From Pseudomonadota bacterium (lineage in GTDB: Bacteria > Desulfobacterota > Desulfarculia > Desulfarculales > Desulfarculaceae), in the NCBI GenBank assembly GCA_018902755.1, contig JAHIQI010000066.1, positions 5,001-69,000 of the forward strand: 64,000 nt of DNA. The letters run 5' to 3'. How positions within the stretch are numbered: the first letter of the stretch is position 1; each line of letters begins with the position of its first letter. This document shows positions 16,888 through 27,881 of this stretch, one piece after another. Below the pieces are notes generated by a model. The model saw only the letters and a program-made list of their open reading frames with translations, searched no databases and had not been told where the DNA came from. Both the position numbers and the translations under genes were made by a program.

Positions 16888-18309
16888 TTAGTCGTCGCCC
16901 TTCAACTGACGGGCGCGCTCCTGGGCCTCCTCGATGCCGCCGACCATATAGAAGGCCTGCTCGGGAAGGTCGTCGTGCTTGCCGTCCACGATCTCCTTGA
17001 AGCCGCGAACTGTGTCCTCCAGCTTCACGTATTTGCCCGGGGTGCCGGTGAAGGTCTCGGCAACGTGGAAGGGCTGGGACAGGAAGCGCTGGATGCGCCG
17101 GGCGCGGGCCACGGTCAGCTTGTCGTCCTCGGCCAACTCGTCCATGCCCAGGATGGCGATGATGTCCTGCAGGTCCTTGTATTTCTGCAAGGTAATCTGC
17201 ACCTGGCGGGCGGTGTTGTAGTGCTCGTCGCCCAGGTAGTTGGCGTCCAGGATGCGGCTGGTGCTGTCCAGGGGGTCCACCGCGGGGTAGATGCCCAGCT
17301 CAGCGATCTGACGGGAAAGCACCACGGTTCCGTCCAAGTGGGCGAAGGTGGTGGCCGGCGCCGGGTCGGTGAGGTCGTCCGCGGGCACGTACACGCACTG
17401 CACCGAGGTAATGGAGCCCTTGGTGGTGGAGGTGATGCGCTCCTGGAGCTCGCCAAGGTCGGTGCCCAGGGTGGGCTGATAACCCACCGCGGAAGGCATG
17501 CGGCCCAGCAGAGCCGAGACCTCGGAACCGGCCTGGGTGAAGCGGAAGATGTTGTCGATGAACAGGAGCACGTCCTGGCCCTGCTCGTCGCGGTAGTACT
17601 CGGCCGCGGTGAGGGCGGAGATGGCCACGCGGGCGCGGGCGCCGGGAGGCTCGGTCATCTGACCGTAGATCAGGGCGGCCTTGTCGATAACGCCCGAATC
17701 CTTCATCTCGTGGTAGAGGTCGTTGCCCTCACGGGTGCGCTCGCCCACGCCGGCGAACACCGAGATGCCGCCGTGCTGCATGGCGATGTTGTGGATCATC
17801 TCCATCATGATGACGGTTTTGCCCACGCCGGCGCCGCCGAACATGCCCATCTTGCCGCCGCGGGGGAAGGGCACCAGAAGGTCGATAACCTTCACGCCGG
17901 TTTCCAGCACGTTGACCGTGGTGTCCTGGTCAACCAGGCTGGGGGCCGGGCGGTGGATGGGGTAGAACTCCTTGCCGTTAACGGGGCCCAAGCCGTCCAC
18001 CGGACGGCCGACCACGTTGAGCACGCGGCCCAAGGTCGCGTCGCCCACGGGCATCATAATTTGGTTGCCGGTGTTTTTGACCGGCAGACCGCGGGTGAGA
18101 CCCTCGGTGACGTCCATGGCGATGCAACGCACCACGTTGTCGCCCATGTGCAGAGCCACCTCGACCACGAGGTTGTCCTCTTCGTCGTTGATTCCAGGGT
18201 TGGAAATCAGCAGGGCGGAAAAAATCTCGGGCAAATTGCCGTCGGCGAACTCGACGTCCACCACCGGCCCGATTACCTGAGTGAGTTTGCCAGTGTTAAC
18301 GATATCCAT
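16888..18309 (-). CDS. atpD: ATP synthase beta subunit
   Basis: About 473 residues. Catalytic F1 subunit. Walker A GGAGVGKTV, catalytic-site segment GERTREGNDLYHEM, Walker B DVLLFIDNIFRFTQAGSEV and the family C-terminus are all present. I prefer ATG 18309 (MDIVNTGKLTQVIGPVVDVE); a TTG six bases upstream lies closer to the AGGAGG and is possible. It lies between atpG and atpC. Confidence 0.97.
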   Translation of the reverse strand: MDIVNTGKLTQVIGPVVDVEFADGNLPEIFSALLISNPGINDEEDNLVVEVALHMGDNVVRCIAMDVTEGLTRGLPVKNTGNQIMMPVGDATLGRVLNVVGRPVDGLGPVNGKEFYPIHRPAPSLVDQDTTVNVLETGVKVIDLLVPFPRGGKMGMFGGAGVGKTVIMMEMIHNIAMQHGGISVFAGVGERTREGNDLYHEMKDSGVIDKAALIYGQMTEPPGARARVAISALTAAEYYRDEQGQDVLLFIDNIFRFTQAGSEVSALLGRMPSAVGYQPTLGTDLGELQERITSTTKGSITSVQCVYVPADDLTDPAPATTFAHLDGTVVLSRQIAELGIYPAVDPLDSTSRILDANYLGDEHYNTARQVQITLQKYKDLQDIIAILGMDELAEDDKLTVARARRIQRFLSQPFHVAETFTGTPGKYVKLEDTVRGFKEIVDGKHDDLPEQAFYMVGGIEEAQERARQLKGDD

Positions 18310-18357
18310 GACCAACCGGCCTCCTAACCAGAAGCGTTAGTTAATTACTTATAAACC

Positions 18358-19233
18358 CTAACCGGCTTTGAGGGCCTCGGCCCCGCCGACGATATCCATG
18401 AGCTCGGTGGTGATCGCCGCCTGCCGGGCCTTGTTGAAGGCCAGGGTCAGGTTTTGGATCAAGTCCTTGCAGTTCTTGGTGGCGTTGTCCATGGCCGCCA
18501 TGCGGGCCGCGTTTTCGCTGGTGGAGGTCTCCAAGAGCCCGCTGTAGACCCGCACATTCAGGTAGCGGGGCAGCAGGTCCACCAGGATCTCCTCGGCCGA
18601 AGGCTCGGTGAGGTACTCCTGGGAGGACTCGTCCTCGTCGCCGGTAGCCTCGGGGCTGATGGGCAGGAGTTTTTCCACCGTGGGAATCTGGGAGACTATG
18701 GACCGGAAGCGCGAGTAGAGCAGATAGACCTCTTGAACCTCGCCGGAGAGGAAGGCGTTAAGCCCCAACCGGGCCACCTGGGTGGCCAAGTCGAAGTCAA
18801 CCACGTTCATGACCCCGGGGAGCTTCTGAGCAAACTCCACCTTGCGCCGCGCAAAGAACTCCATGCCCTTGCGGCCCACCGCGTAGAACGCCACCTCGCG
18901 GCCTTCGCTCTTTTGCTGGGTCATAAATTTCTGGGCCTGGAGGATCAAGTTCATATTGAACGAGCCGCAGAGCCCGCGGTCGGCGGTGATGAGAATCAGG
19001 GCCACTCGGCTCACCTGCTCCGGCTGGGCCAGCAGGGGATGGGCCTCTTGGTCGATGCCCTCGCTCAGAGACCCCAGCACCTCGGAGAACTTGGCGGCGT
19101 AGGGCCGGAAGCGCTCGGTGCGTTCCTGCACCTGGCGCAACCTGGCCGCGGCCACCATGTTCATGGCTCGGGTGATCTGGCGAGTCTTTTTGACCGCCGC
19201 GATTTTATTTTGAATGTCGCGAAGTGCCGCCAT
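18358..19233 (-). CDS. atpG: ATP synthase gamma subunit
   Basis: 291 residues. Rotating central-stalk subunit. The N-terminus (RDIQNKIAAVKKTRQITRAM) and C-terminus (NKARQAAITTELMDIVGGAEAL) are the two long helices of the coiled-coil shaft. GLCGSFN in the middle is also conserved. It is 12 bases downstream of atpA. Confidence 0.97.
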   Translation of the reverse strand: MAALRDIQNKIAAVKKTRQITRAMNMVAAARLRQVQERTERFRPYAAKFSEVLGSLSEGIDQEAHPLLAQPEQVSRVALILITADRGLCGSFNMNLILQAQKFMTQQKSEGREVAFYAVGRKGMEFFARRKVEFAQKLPGVMNVVDFDLATQVARLGLNAFLSGEVQEVYLLYSRFRSIVSQIPTVEKLLPISPEATGDEDESSQEYLTEPSAEEILVDLLPRYLNVRVYSGLLETSTSENAARMAAMDNATKNCKDLIQNLTLAFNKARQAAITTELMDIVGGAEALKAG

Positions 19234-19245
19234 GGCTGCCCTTCT

Positions 19246-20759
<1,514 letters not shown>

Positions 20760-20760
<1 letters not shown>

Positions 20761-21311
20761 TAGGCGTAATCACCCCTTCTCAAAGAATCCTTCAAAGTTT
20801 CCAGCTGCGTCTTGACGGTGCCGTCCAGAACCAGGTCTCCAATCTGGGCCCTTACACCGCCGATCAGGCTGGAATCCTCCTTGACTTCCACCACAACATC
20901 ACTTCCGGCCAGCTTGGTGAGAACCTCCTTGATGCGGCTCACCTCCGCGTCGCTCAGCGCCGCCGCGGTTACAACTTCGGCCCGGGTGATGCCCTTCTCC
21001 TCGTCAAGCAAGCGGGCGTAAACCCGGCTGATGTCGCAGGTGGCCGCGATGCGGTCCCGGTCCATGAGTAGACGGAAGAAGTTATTTGCGATGGGGCTGA
21101 GCCCCAGCTTTTCCAGGAAAGTGTTCAGGAGTTTGCTGCGGTCCTCGAAGTCGATGGCCGGACTGGCCAACACCTGCTCCAGCTCGGGAGAGGCGGCGAA
21201 CAGGTCGGAGACCTCGGCCAACTCCTTTCCGTATTGATCCAGGTTCCCGTCTTCCTTGCCTATCTCAAGCAAGGCCCTGGCATAGCGTTTGGCTACGATG
21301 AGGCTGGTCAC
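20760..21311 (-). CDS. atpH: ATP synthase delta subunit
   Basis: 183 residues. Caps the F1 alpha subunits and binds the b-type peripheral stalk. It has the OSCP/delta pattern: AKRYARALLEIG at the N-terminus, FFRLLMDRDRI in the middle and the C-terminal VKEDSSLIGGVRAQIGDLVLDG. GTG start at 21311, overlapping the atpF stop by four bases. Confidence 0.95.
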
Positions 21312-21895
21312 TGTACCTCCTGCGAAACCTTGGCCAAGTACTCATCCACCAGGCGAGTCTGGTCTTCGGAGTTGATTTTTTCCTTGAGCAGGTCCTCGGC
21401 CAGGGCGGCGCTCATCTCGGCCACATCGCGGCGCAGCTCGGCCTTGGCCTGGGCGGTTTCCTGCTCAATGGTGAAACTGGCCTGTTCCTTGATGCGCTGG
21501 GCGGTGGACTCGGCGCCAGCGATGATGGCCGCCTTTTCCTTTTCGCCCATGACCCGGAACTCGGCCAAGATTTTATCGTGCTCCCCGGCGGCGTCGGCCA
21601 GGCGCTGCTCCATGAGCGCGTAGTCCCGGCGGGCCTGTTCGCGCTTGGCTTCCAGCTCCTCCAGCTCGGACTTGATCTGGTCGACCCGGGAGGAGAGGCC
21701 GCTCTTGAGGGGCTTTCTGAGCACCACCACCAACACGGCCACCAGGACCACGAAGTTCATGATGCGGTAGATGAAGTCCCACATCTGGTGGTCGCTGATT
21801 CCGCCGCCGCCGCTGGAGGCCAGGGCCGTACCGGCGCTCAGGGCGACAATGCCCAGGGCGGGCAGGAGGGGCAGCAACTTTCGAGCTGGTCTCAT
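21308..21895 (-). CDS. atpF: ATP synthase b subunit (long form with extra N-terminal segment)
   Basis: 195 residues. Peripheral-stalk subunit. Residues 1-26 are a hydrophobic signal-peptide-like extension (ending GTALASSGGGG), followed by the true membrane anchor (IYRIMNFVVLVAVLVVVLRK) and a long charged coiled coil. An added N-terminal segment is common in b subunits of this group. It overlaps the b' gene (ATGA) and atpH. With the next gene it forms a b/b' heterodimer. Confidence 0.92.
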   Translation of the reverse strand: MRPARKLLPLLPALGIVALSAGTALASSGGGGISDHQMWDFIYRIMNFVVLVAVLVVVLRKPLKSGLSSRVDQIKSELEELEAKREQARRDYALMEQRLADAAGEHDKILAEFRVMGEKEKAAIIAGAESTAQRIKEQASFTIEQETAQAKAELRRDVAEMSAALAEDLLKEKINSEDQTRLVDEYLAKVSQEVQ

Positions 21896-22326
21896 TGCAG
21901 GCTCCTCCCCAAAATTTTCTGGGCCAGCTCCCGTCCGAAGGACTGAACCTGACCCTTTAGTTCTTCGCGCGCCTGGCCGATCTCGCCCACGATCTCCTCG
22001 CGAACCTTGGCCACGGTTTTCTCCATCTCCGCGGTGGCCGCGTCGATGATCTCGCGCTCGGTGCCGTGGGCCTGGGTTTTCATCTCCTCGCGGACCTCGG
22101 CTCCGTCCCGCCTGGCCTGGACCAGGTTGGCCTCCAACTCGGCGGCCTTGGCCTTGGCGCCTTCTTCCGAAGAGGTGATGTCGCCGGAAAGCTGGGCCAC
22201 CTTTTCCGCCCGCTGCTTGATTATGCCCCGGATGGGCTTGTACAGCAGGAAGTTCAGGGCCACCAGCAGCAACAAAAAGTTGCCGATCTGCCAGAATAAA
22301 GAGGCGTCTATGTCAATACTGACCAT
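21892..22326 (-). CDS. atpF': ATP synthase b' subunit
   Basis: 144 residues. Second peripheral-stalk subunit: one N-terminal transmembrane helix (SLFWQIGNFLLLLVALNFLLY), then PIRGIIKQRAEKV and a long coiled coil. The ATG at 22326 with AAAGG upstream was chosen; an upstream in-frame TTG only adds seven charged residues. First gene of the operon, with a good promoter about 170 bases upstream (22495-22523). The a and c subunits are not in the window. Confidence 0.92.
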   Translation of the reverse strand: MVSIDIDASLFWQIGNFLLLLVALNFLLYKPIRGIIKQRAEKVAQLSGDITSSEEGAKAKAAELEANLVQARRDGAEVREEMKTQAHGTEREIIDAATAEMEKTVAKVREEIVGEIGQAREELKGQVQSFGRELAQKILGRSLQ

Positions 22327-22494
22327 AAGACCTTTGTGCTCCCGCAACTAGGGGGAAAGGCGGCGGCACCTTTCCAGAATTGTGTTTCCAGCCCTGCTTG
22401 CGAAAAAAATTACTTGAAAATAGCCCGGTTATGGATACGAGCCCCACCCGGCACCTAGCCGGGGAAGTCTGTTACCAAAAACACAAGCTGCGAC

Positions 22495-22523
22495 CTTGTA
22501 CAATATTTAACAGGAAGTGTCAA
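22495..22523 (-). promoter_or_regulatory. promoter of the ATP synthase operon
   Basis: Minus strand: perfect -35 TTGACA (22523-22518), 17-base spacer, -10 TACAAG (22500-22495). The surrounding sequence is locally A/T-rich. The leader to atpF' is about 165 bases. Confidence 0.75.
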
Positions 22524-22569
22524 AACTTTTTTTGCCTTACCGGGCCCTTATGCCGCTTGTCCAGGCGCC

Positions 22570-22959
22570 CTACCGGGGGGCGGAAAGCAGCTTGAGGCGG
22601 CTGGCCTCCTCCTGTTTTTCATCCAGGGCCATGTGGCAGCGCCCCTCGAAGCGAACCCCCTCTTCCATAACCACCAGGGGAGCGCTGAGATCGCCGGTCA
22701 AACGGCCCGGTTTTTTAAGCTCGATGCGCTCGCCGGCCTTGACGTTGCCGGTGACTCGGCCGCTTATGATCACCTGAGTGGCCTCTATCTCGGCCTCGAC
22801 CACGGCGCTGGGCCCTATCAGCAAGGTTCCTTGGCCGCTTATGCGCCCCTGGAACTCGCCTTCCAGGTGGGCCTGGCCGCTGAAGTTGAGCTCGCCCTGT
22901 TGGCGCACACCCCTGCCCAGAAAAAAGCTCACCCCGGATTCATGATTGCGTTTTCCCAC
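22570..22959 (-). CDS. bactofilin
   Basis: About 129 residues. Polymer-forming cytoskeletal protein of the bactofilin family: repeated short beta-helix turns (GELNFSGQAHLEGEF, GTLLIGPSAVVEAEIEATQV, IISGRVTGNV, ERIELKKPGRLTGDL, APLVVMEEGVRFEG) flanked by short disordered ends. Bactofilins form membrane-associated filaments that localise cell-wall enzymes. The GTG at 22959 with GGGAG seven bases upstream was chosen; the open frame upstream is Pro-rich and not family-like. Nearby rod-shape genes suggest a morphogenetic role. Confidence 0.88.
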   Translation of the reverse strand: MGKRNHESGVSFFLGRGVRQQGELNFSGQAHLEGEFQGRISGQGTLLIGPSAVVEAEIEATQVIISGRVTGNVKAGERIELKKPGRLTGDLSAPLVVMEEGVRFEGRCHMALDEKQEEASRLKLLSAPR

Positions 22960-23113
22960 TGGCCGTCTCCCTAACCTCAAAACCGGCCCATGACCGGCCT
23001 CGCGGAGTTTTGTTTGCTCAAAGCTGAGTGTCGGCGCCGGCCCCGAAAACCGGCTGTCGCGGGGAAACAATATCTCCCTAGCACGCGGGGCAGGCGGGGG
23101 GCAAGTCAAAAGG

Positions 23114-23911
23114 TTATTTGCGCAGGGCCGCCCCCGGCGGAATGGGGGCGGTGTAGGGTTTTTTCTGTTTATAGAGCTGTAAACGGCGCAGCAGGGGCTC
23201 GGGGGCGGGCTCATCGCCCTGGGAGCCCCGGGCCAGGTCGGCCGCCTGTTCCTGCACCGCCGCCGCCTGGATATAGTCCCCGGTCCGGGCCATGGCCGCG
23301 GCCAGGGTGTCCAGGGTGCCCTGGTTGCGGTCTATGAACACCGCCTGGCGGGCCATGTCCATGGCCGCGCCGCCGTTCAAGAACTTGGCGTCCGGGCAGG
23401 TGGCAAGGAGCCAGGCCTTGGCCTGGTAGGCGGGGCCGTAGCCGGGCTCCACCTCGATGGAGCGGTTGAAGTCGTCCAGGGCCTTTTGATACTGCCCCAG
23501 GCGCTGCCAGGTGAGGCCCCGGTTGGTGAACAGCATGCCCCAGGTGCTGTTGACGTCGATGGCCATGGCGTAGTCCGCCATGGCCAGGTCGTAGTCCTTT
23601 TGGGCGCGCTTCTTGTCCCCCTGGGCCAGCAGGATGTCCCCCTCGTCGGCCCAGGCGGCGGCCCGGTTGTTGTAGGCCACGGACAGGCCGTAGGAATCCA
23701 GTTGCCCGGAGTCGATGGCCAGGGTGTAGAGCCGAAGCGCATCGGCCAGCTCGCCCAGGCGGTGGGAGTCCAGACCACGGTTCACATCGGTCTCGGCCCA
23801 ATGATAGGCCCCAGCCGCCCCGGCAAAGAGCACCAGGCACAGGCACAGGGCCAGGGCCGGCCACAGCCGCCCGCCCTTGAGCGCCTTATTTCGCTTGTCC
23901 GTGATGCTCAT
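23114..23911 (-). CDS. TPR-repeat protein, membrane-anchored
   Basis: 265 residues. A basic N-terminus, then one hydrophobic helix (about 16-36), then tetratricopeptide-like helical repeats: LYTLAIDSGQ, AQKDYDLAMADYAMAIDV, LFTNRGLTWQRLGQYQKALDDFNRSIEV, and a later degenerate pair. The C-terminus is basic and Pro-rich. It probably faces the periplasm as a scaffold; partners unknown. It lies between bactofilin and the mre operon, all on the minus strand. Confidence 0.8.
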   Translation of the reverse strand: MSITDKRNKALKGGRLWPALALCLCLVLFAGAAGAYHWAETDVNRGLDSHRLGELADALRLYTLAIDSGQLDSYGLSVAYNNRAAAWADEGDILLAQGDKKRAQKDYDLAMADYAMAIDVNSTWGMLFTNRGLTWQRLGQYQKALDDFNRSIEVEPGYGPAYQAKAWLLATCPDAKFLNGGAAMDMARQAVFIDRNQGTLDTLAAAMARTGDYIQAAAVQEQAADLARGSQGDEPAPEPLLRRLQLYKQKKPYTAPIPPGAALRK

Positions 23912-24004
23912 AGTTTAGGAATCTAGCACGGCGCATCGCGCGGGTAAAGGTGGACCGCTCGAGCCGGCGGGGCAGGGCGGGCGGTTTGGCCCTGTCCGGA
24001 AGGT

Positions 24005-24195
24005 TTGTTGGGTTTCGCTTCGCTCTACCCAACCTACGCTATTGGTCGGAATGTCACGGAAGCCGTTCCCTGCGGGTTCGATCAGGTGGCGCTAGGCGAG
24101 GCGTCGGGCAAGCGAGACCCGCAGGCGTATATGCCAATACGCCGAGGAGGCGAGCGCCGCCCGCAACGAAACATAGCGCCCCCTGGCGAAGCCGC
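24005..24195. repeat. GTAG-hairpin repeat plus palindromic element, copy 1
   Basis: 24007-24037 is a 31-base element read on the minus strand as GTAG followed by a GTTGGGT/ACCCAAC hairpin. 24071-24195 is a longer imperfect palindrome: the left arm around GGTTCGATCAGGTGGCGCTA matches the reverse complement of the right arm GGCTTCGCCAGGGGGCGCTA, with a central GGCGTAT/ATACGCC hairpin (24132-24151). Both elements recur elsewhere in the window. Confidence 0.85.
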
Positions 24196-24201
24196 CCCCG
24201 C

Positions 24202-25308
24202 CTACGGCCTGTGGAATACGAAGCGCCTCATGGCCACGCCTTGTATCAACCCCAGCGCGGCCATGGTGGTGACGAGTGAGGAGCCGCCATAGCTGACAAA
24301 GGGCAGGGGGATGCCCACCACCGGGAACAGGCCCAGCACCATGCCCACGTTGATCACCGCGGGCCAGAAGATCATGGCCGTGCCGCCGATGACCATCAAC
24401 AGGCTCTGGCGGTCCTTGGTCCGGTAGGCGGTGGCGATGCCCCGGTAGACGATGGCCCCCACCAACAGCAGGACCACCATGCCGCCGATGAAGCCCCACT
24501 CCTCGGCCAACACCGAAAAGGCGAAGTCGGTGTGCTGCTCGGGCAGGAAGTGGAGCTGGCTCTGAGTGCCGGCCAAAAAGCCCTTGCCGATAAACTGGCC
24601 CGAGCCCACCGCGATCTTGGACTGGATGAGGTGGTAGGCCGAGCCCAGGGGGTCGCTCTCCGGGTCCAGGAAGCTGAAGATGCGCTGCTTCTGATAGCCC
24701 TTCATGAAGCGCCAGACCAGGGGCAGGGCCACTATCATGCCGCCCCCGGCGATGGCCAGGTCCCGTAGCTTGACCCCGTTCACCAGGATGACGCTCGCGG
24801 CCACCATGAGCACCAAAAGGCAGGTGCCCAGGTCCGGCTCCTTGAGGATCAACAGGGCGGGCACCAGGGCCAGGCCCACGGGCAAAAGCAACTGGTGCAG
24901 GCGGTAGGGCTCGGTCTGGTCGCGGCGCTGGAAAAAGGAGGCCAACACCAAGACCACGGCCAGGCGGGCCAGCTCCGAGGGCTGGATGACCATGGGGCCC
25001 AGGGCCAGCCAGCGCTGACTGCCGCCGATGACCTTGCCCCAGAACAGCACCGCGGTGAGCAGTATCACCACCAGGAAGTAGAAGGGGTAGGCGATGGTGG
25101 ACAGGCGCTGGGGCCCGATCATGGCCACGGCCAGCATCACCACCAGGCCCAGGCCCAGCCAGTAGGTCTGCTTCACGTACACCGCCATGCCCGAACCGGT
25201 GAAGGAGCTGGCCGCGGAGTAGAGGTTGATCACCCCGCAGGCGCCCAGGGCCAGCACCAGAAACAGCAGCAGCCAGTCGAAGCTCGATACCAGACGGCGG
25301 TCGATCAT
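24202..25308 (-). CDS. rodA: peptidoglycan glycosyltransferase RodA
   Basis: 368 residues. SEDS-family multi-pass membrane protein that polymerises glycan strands in the elongasome. Conserved blocks include WLALGPMVIQPSELARLAVV, LILKEPDLGT (catalytic Asp equivalent), PEQHTDFAFSVLAEEWGF and the family C-terminus GIPLPFVSYGGSS. The ATG at 25308 overlaps the end of the PBP2 gene by four bases. Last gene of the mreBCD-mrdA-rodA operon. Confidence 0.96.
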   Translation of the reverse strand: MIDRRLVSSFDWLLLFLVLALGACGVINLYSAASSFTGSGMAVYVKQTYWLGLGLVVMLAVAMIGPQRLSTIAYPFYFLVVILLTAVLFWGKVIGGSQRWLALGPMVIQPSELARLAVVLVLASFFQRRDQTEPYRLHQLLLPVGLALVPALLILKEPDLGTCLLVLMVAASVILVNGVKLRDLAIAGGGMIVALPLVWRFMKGYQKQRIFSFLDPESDPLGSAYHLIQSKIAVGSGQFIGKGFLAGTQSQLHFLPEQHTDFAFSVLAEEWGFIGGMVVLLLVGAIVYRGIATAYRTKDRQSLLMVIGGTAMIFWPAVINVGMVLGLFPVVGIPLPFVSYGGSSLVTTMAALGLIQGVAMRRFVFHRP

Positions 25309-27260
25309 GCGCCCGCTCCCGGCCGCGCGGGCTTCTTCTTGGGCTTGGGCTGGGCCGCAGGGGCGGCCTTGGGCTTGGGCGGCTCTTTGGGCGGGGGCTC
25401 GGGTATGCCGAAGTAGGCCCGCATCACCGCCGCGGCCACCGGGGCGGCGTCGGAGCCGCCGTGGCCGCCATGCTCCACCACCACCCCCACCGCGATGGTG
25501 GGGTTCTCCACCGGGGCGTAGGCCACGAACAGGGCGTGGGAGCGGTATTTCCAGGGCACGTTCTCTTCGTCGCCGAAGGATTTTTCGAACTTGAGGCCCA
25601 CCACCTGGGCGGTGCCGGTCTTGCCGCCCACGGTGATGCCGGGCAGGCGCGCCCGGCGGGCGGTGCCGTGGGGCTCGTTGACCACGGCGGCCAGGCCCTT
25701 GGCGACGGTGTCCAGGTGCTCGGGGGCGATGGGCACCCTGGTCTTGACCGGCTCGGGGGCGGGCACCGGCTCGCCGCCGGGCGGGGTCACCGTCTTGACC
25801 AGGGTGGGGGTTACCAGCATGCCGCCGTTGGCCACCACCGCGGTCATGCGGGCCATCTGCAGGGGAGTGACCAGGGTGAAGCTCTGCCCGATGGCCAACG
25901 ACAGGGTCTCGCCGTCTTGCCAGCGCTCCTTGAAGCGCTTCTTCTTCCACTTGGAGTCGGGCACCAGGCCGGGTGACTCGTGGGGCAGGCTTATGCCCGT
26001 GGGCCGCCCCAGGCCGAAAGCCCGGGCCCACTTGGCCAGGCGGTCCACCCCCAGCTTGAGGCCGGTCTTGTAGAAGAATACGTCGCAGGACTCGCGGATG
26101 GCCTTGTGGATGTCGGTGTAGCCGTGGCCGCCCTTCTTGTAGGCCCAGCAGCGGTAGTAGCGGTTGCCGAAGGGCATCTGCCCGGCGCAGAAAAATCGGG
26201 TGGTCAGGTCGATGGCCTTTTCGGCCAGTCCGGCGGCAGAGGTGATGATCTTATAGGTGGAGCCCGGCGGGTACATGCCGCTGATGGCGCGGTCCTTGAG
26301 GGGGTGCCTGGGGTCCTCGGACAGCTCCTTCCACTGCTTGGTGCTCATGCCGGTGATGAAGTCGTTGGGATCGAAGGCGGGGCTGGAGTACAGGCACAGC
26401 ACCTGGCCGGTGCGCGGGTCCAGGGCGGCCACCGCCCCCACCCGGCCCTCCAGGGCCTTGGCCGCCGCCTTTTGCAGATTCAGGTTGATGGACAGGGTGA
26501 GGTCCGCGCCCCGGCTGGCCGGGACCTCCTTGATCAGCTTGATCTCCCGGCCCATGGCGTCCACTTCCACCTGGCGGGCTCCCCGGCGGCCGTGCAACAC
26601 CTGCTCCCGGCTCTTTTCCAGGCCGTAGCGCCCCACCCAGTCGCCCATGCGGTACACCGCCCGGTTGCTTTGCTCCAGCTCCCGCTTGTTTATCTCGCCC
26701 AAATAGCCGATGACGTGGGCGGCCAGGCGGGGGGCCAGGTAGGCCCGCTGGTAGCGCACCAACACTTTGACCCCGGGCAGCTCGTAGCGGAAGGTCTCCA
26801 GCAGGGCCAGCTGATGGCGGTCCAGGTGGTTGCGCAGCACCACCGGCTTGAAGGGCGGCGCGCCCTGGGCGGCCCGGCGGGCCTTGTCGATCTCCTCGGG
26901 GCTCAGGCCCACCAGGTTGTGCAGGCGGCGGGTGAGCACGGCCCAGTCGCCCACGTCCTCGGGGATCACCGCCAGGGTGAAGGCCGGGCGGTTGTCGGCC
27001 AACAGGCGGCCCTCGGCGTCGAAGATCAGACCCCGGCTGGGGGCCAGGTCCACCAGGCGGATGCGGTTGTTCTCGCTCAACAGGCGGAAGTGCTCGCCCT
27101 TGAGCAGCTGGAGATACCAAAGGCGGCCCAAGAGCACCACCAGGGCCAGGCCCACCACCACCGCGGCGGTGAGCAGGGCCATGCGGATGTTGGGGTTCTC
27201 CCCCGGCTCCAGGCCGCGCCCCCCCACGGAGGCGGGTTTGGGTACCTGACTCAGGTTCAC
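25305..27260 (-). CDS. mrdA: penicillin-binding protein 2 (elongation transpeptidase)
   Basis: 651 residues. Class B PBP of the elongasome, partner of RodA. One N-terminal transmembrane helix (MALLTAAVVVGLALVVLLGR), a pedestal domain, and a transpeptidase domain with active-site motif STYK (in MYPPGSTYKII), SCD in RESCDVFFYK, and KTG in VGGKTGTAQV. The tail is Pro/Ala/Lys-rich. The start is GTG 27260, overlapping the mreD stop (GTGA); longer open frames upstream are out of frame with mreD and are artefacts. Confidence 0.95.
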   Translation of the reverse strand: MNLSQVPKPASVGGRGLEPGENPNIRMALLTAAVVVGLALVVLLGRLWYLQLLKGEHFRLLSENNRIRLVDLAPSRGLIFDAEGRLLADNRPAFTLAVIPEDVGDWAVLTRRLHNLVGLSPEEIDKARRAAQGAPPFKPVVLRNHLDRHQLALLETFRYELPGVKVLVRYQRAYLAPRLAAHVIGYLGEINKRELEQSNRAVYRMGDWVGRYGLEKSREQVLHGRRGARQVEVDAMGREIKLIKEVPASRGADLTLSINLNLQKAAAKALEGRVGAVAALDPRTGQVLCLYSSPAFDPNDFITGMSTKQWKELSEDPRHPLKDRAISGMYPPGSTYKIITSAAGLAEKAIDLTTRFFCAGQMPFGNRYYRCWAYKKGGHGYTDIHKAIRESCDVFFYKTGLKLGVDRLAKWARAFGLGRPTGISLPHESPGLVPDSKWKKKRFKERWQDGETLSLAIGQSFTLVTPLQMARMTAVVANGGMLVTPTLVKTVTPPGGEPVPAPEPVKTRVPIAPEHLDTVAKGLAAVVNEPHGTARRARLPGITVGGKTGTAQVVGLKFEKSFGDEENVPWKYRSHALFVAYAPVENPTIAVGVVVEHGGHGGSDAAPVAAAVMRAYFGIPEPPPKEPPKPKAAPAAQPKPKKKPARPGAGA

Positions 27261-27850
27261 GGGGTCACCTTGCGCTCGGCGGGCCAGAAGCGGGCCAACA
27301 TCCCCACCAGGGCCTCGTTGAGCCCGAAGAACAGGGGCGCGGTGAAGGCGTTGATCAGCCCCTGGGCCAACAGCAGCAGGGGCAGGTTCACCGGGGGCAC
27401 GTAGGAGGGCACGGTGAGGGTCACCGCCCCGGCGGTGAGCAGGTGATCCAGGATGGTGAGCACCCCCACCGAGAGCATCTGAAAGGGCCAGGAGGTGATG
27501 TCCAGCTTGCGCCGGGCCAGCTGGCAGATCACATATACCACGGTGAAGATCACCACGTTCAGGCCCATGACCCCGCCGGAGATGAGGTCGGCCACGTAGC
27601 CCAGGAACATGACCACGATAAAGCCCAGCACCAGGGGCAGGCGGTAGCCCGCCGAGACCACCAGGACGATGAGGGGCTCCAGGCGCAGCGGCCCCAGGGC
27701 CCACCAGGAAAAGGCGGTGGTGCCCAAAACGGCCAACAGCAGGCCCATCACGGCGGTGCCCAGGGCCCGGGGCCAGCGGCTGGGTTCGCGCCTCAAGCGG
27801 GCCTCGCCGGGTTGGCCGGAGCCGCCCCGCGCTTCGCTTGGGGGCTCCAT
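27257..27850 (-). CDS. mreD: rod-shape determining protein MreD
   Basis: 197 residues. Small multi-pass membrane protein (five to six predicted helices after a basic N-terminus), with GYRLPLVLGFIVVMFLGYVA and LITAGAVTLTVP-like segments. Sequence conservation in the family is low; the assignment relies on topology and on its place between mreC and mrdA. The long N-terminal hydrophilic stretch (about 30 residues) is somewhat unusual. Confidence 0.88.
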   Translation of the reverse strand: MEPPSEARGGSGQPGEARLRREPSRWPRALGTAVMGLLLAVLGTTAFSWWALGPLRLEPLIVLVVSAGYRLPLVLGFIVVMFLGYVADLISGGVMGLNVVIFTVVYVICQLARRKLDITSWPFQMLSVGVLTILDHLLTAGAVTLTVPSYVPPVNLPLLLLAQGLINAFTAPLFFGLNEALVGMLARFWPAERKVTP

Positions 27851-27881
27851 ATAGTATGGTAGCGGGTCATGGCCACAACCT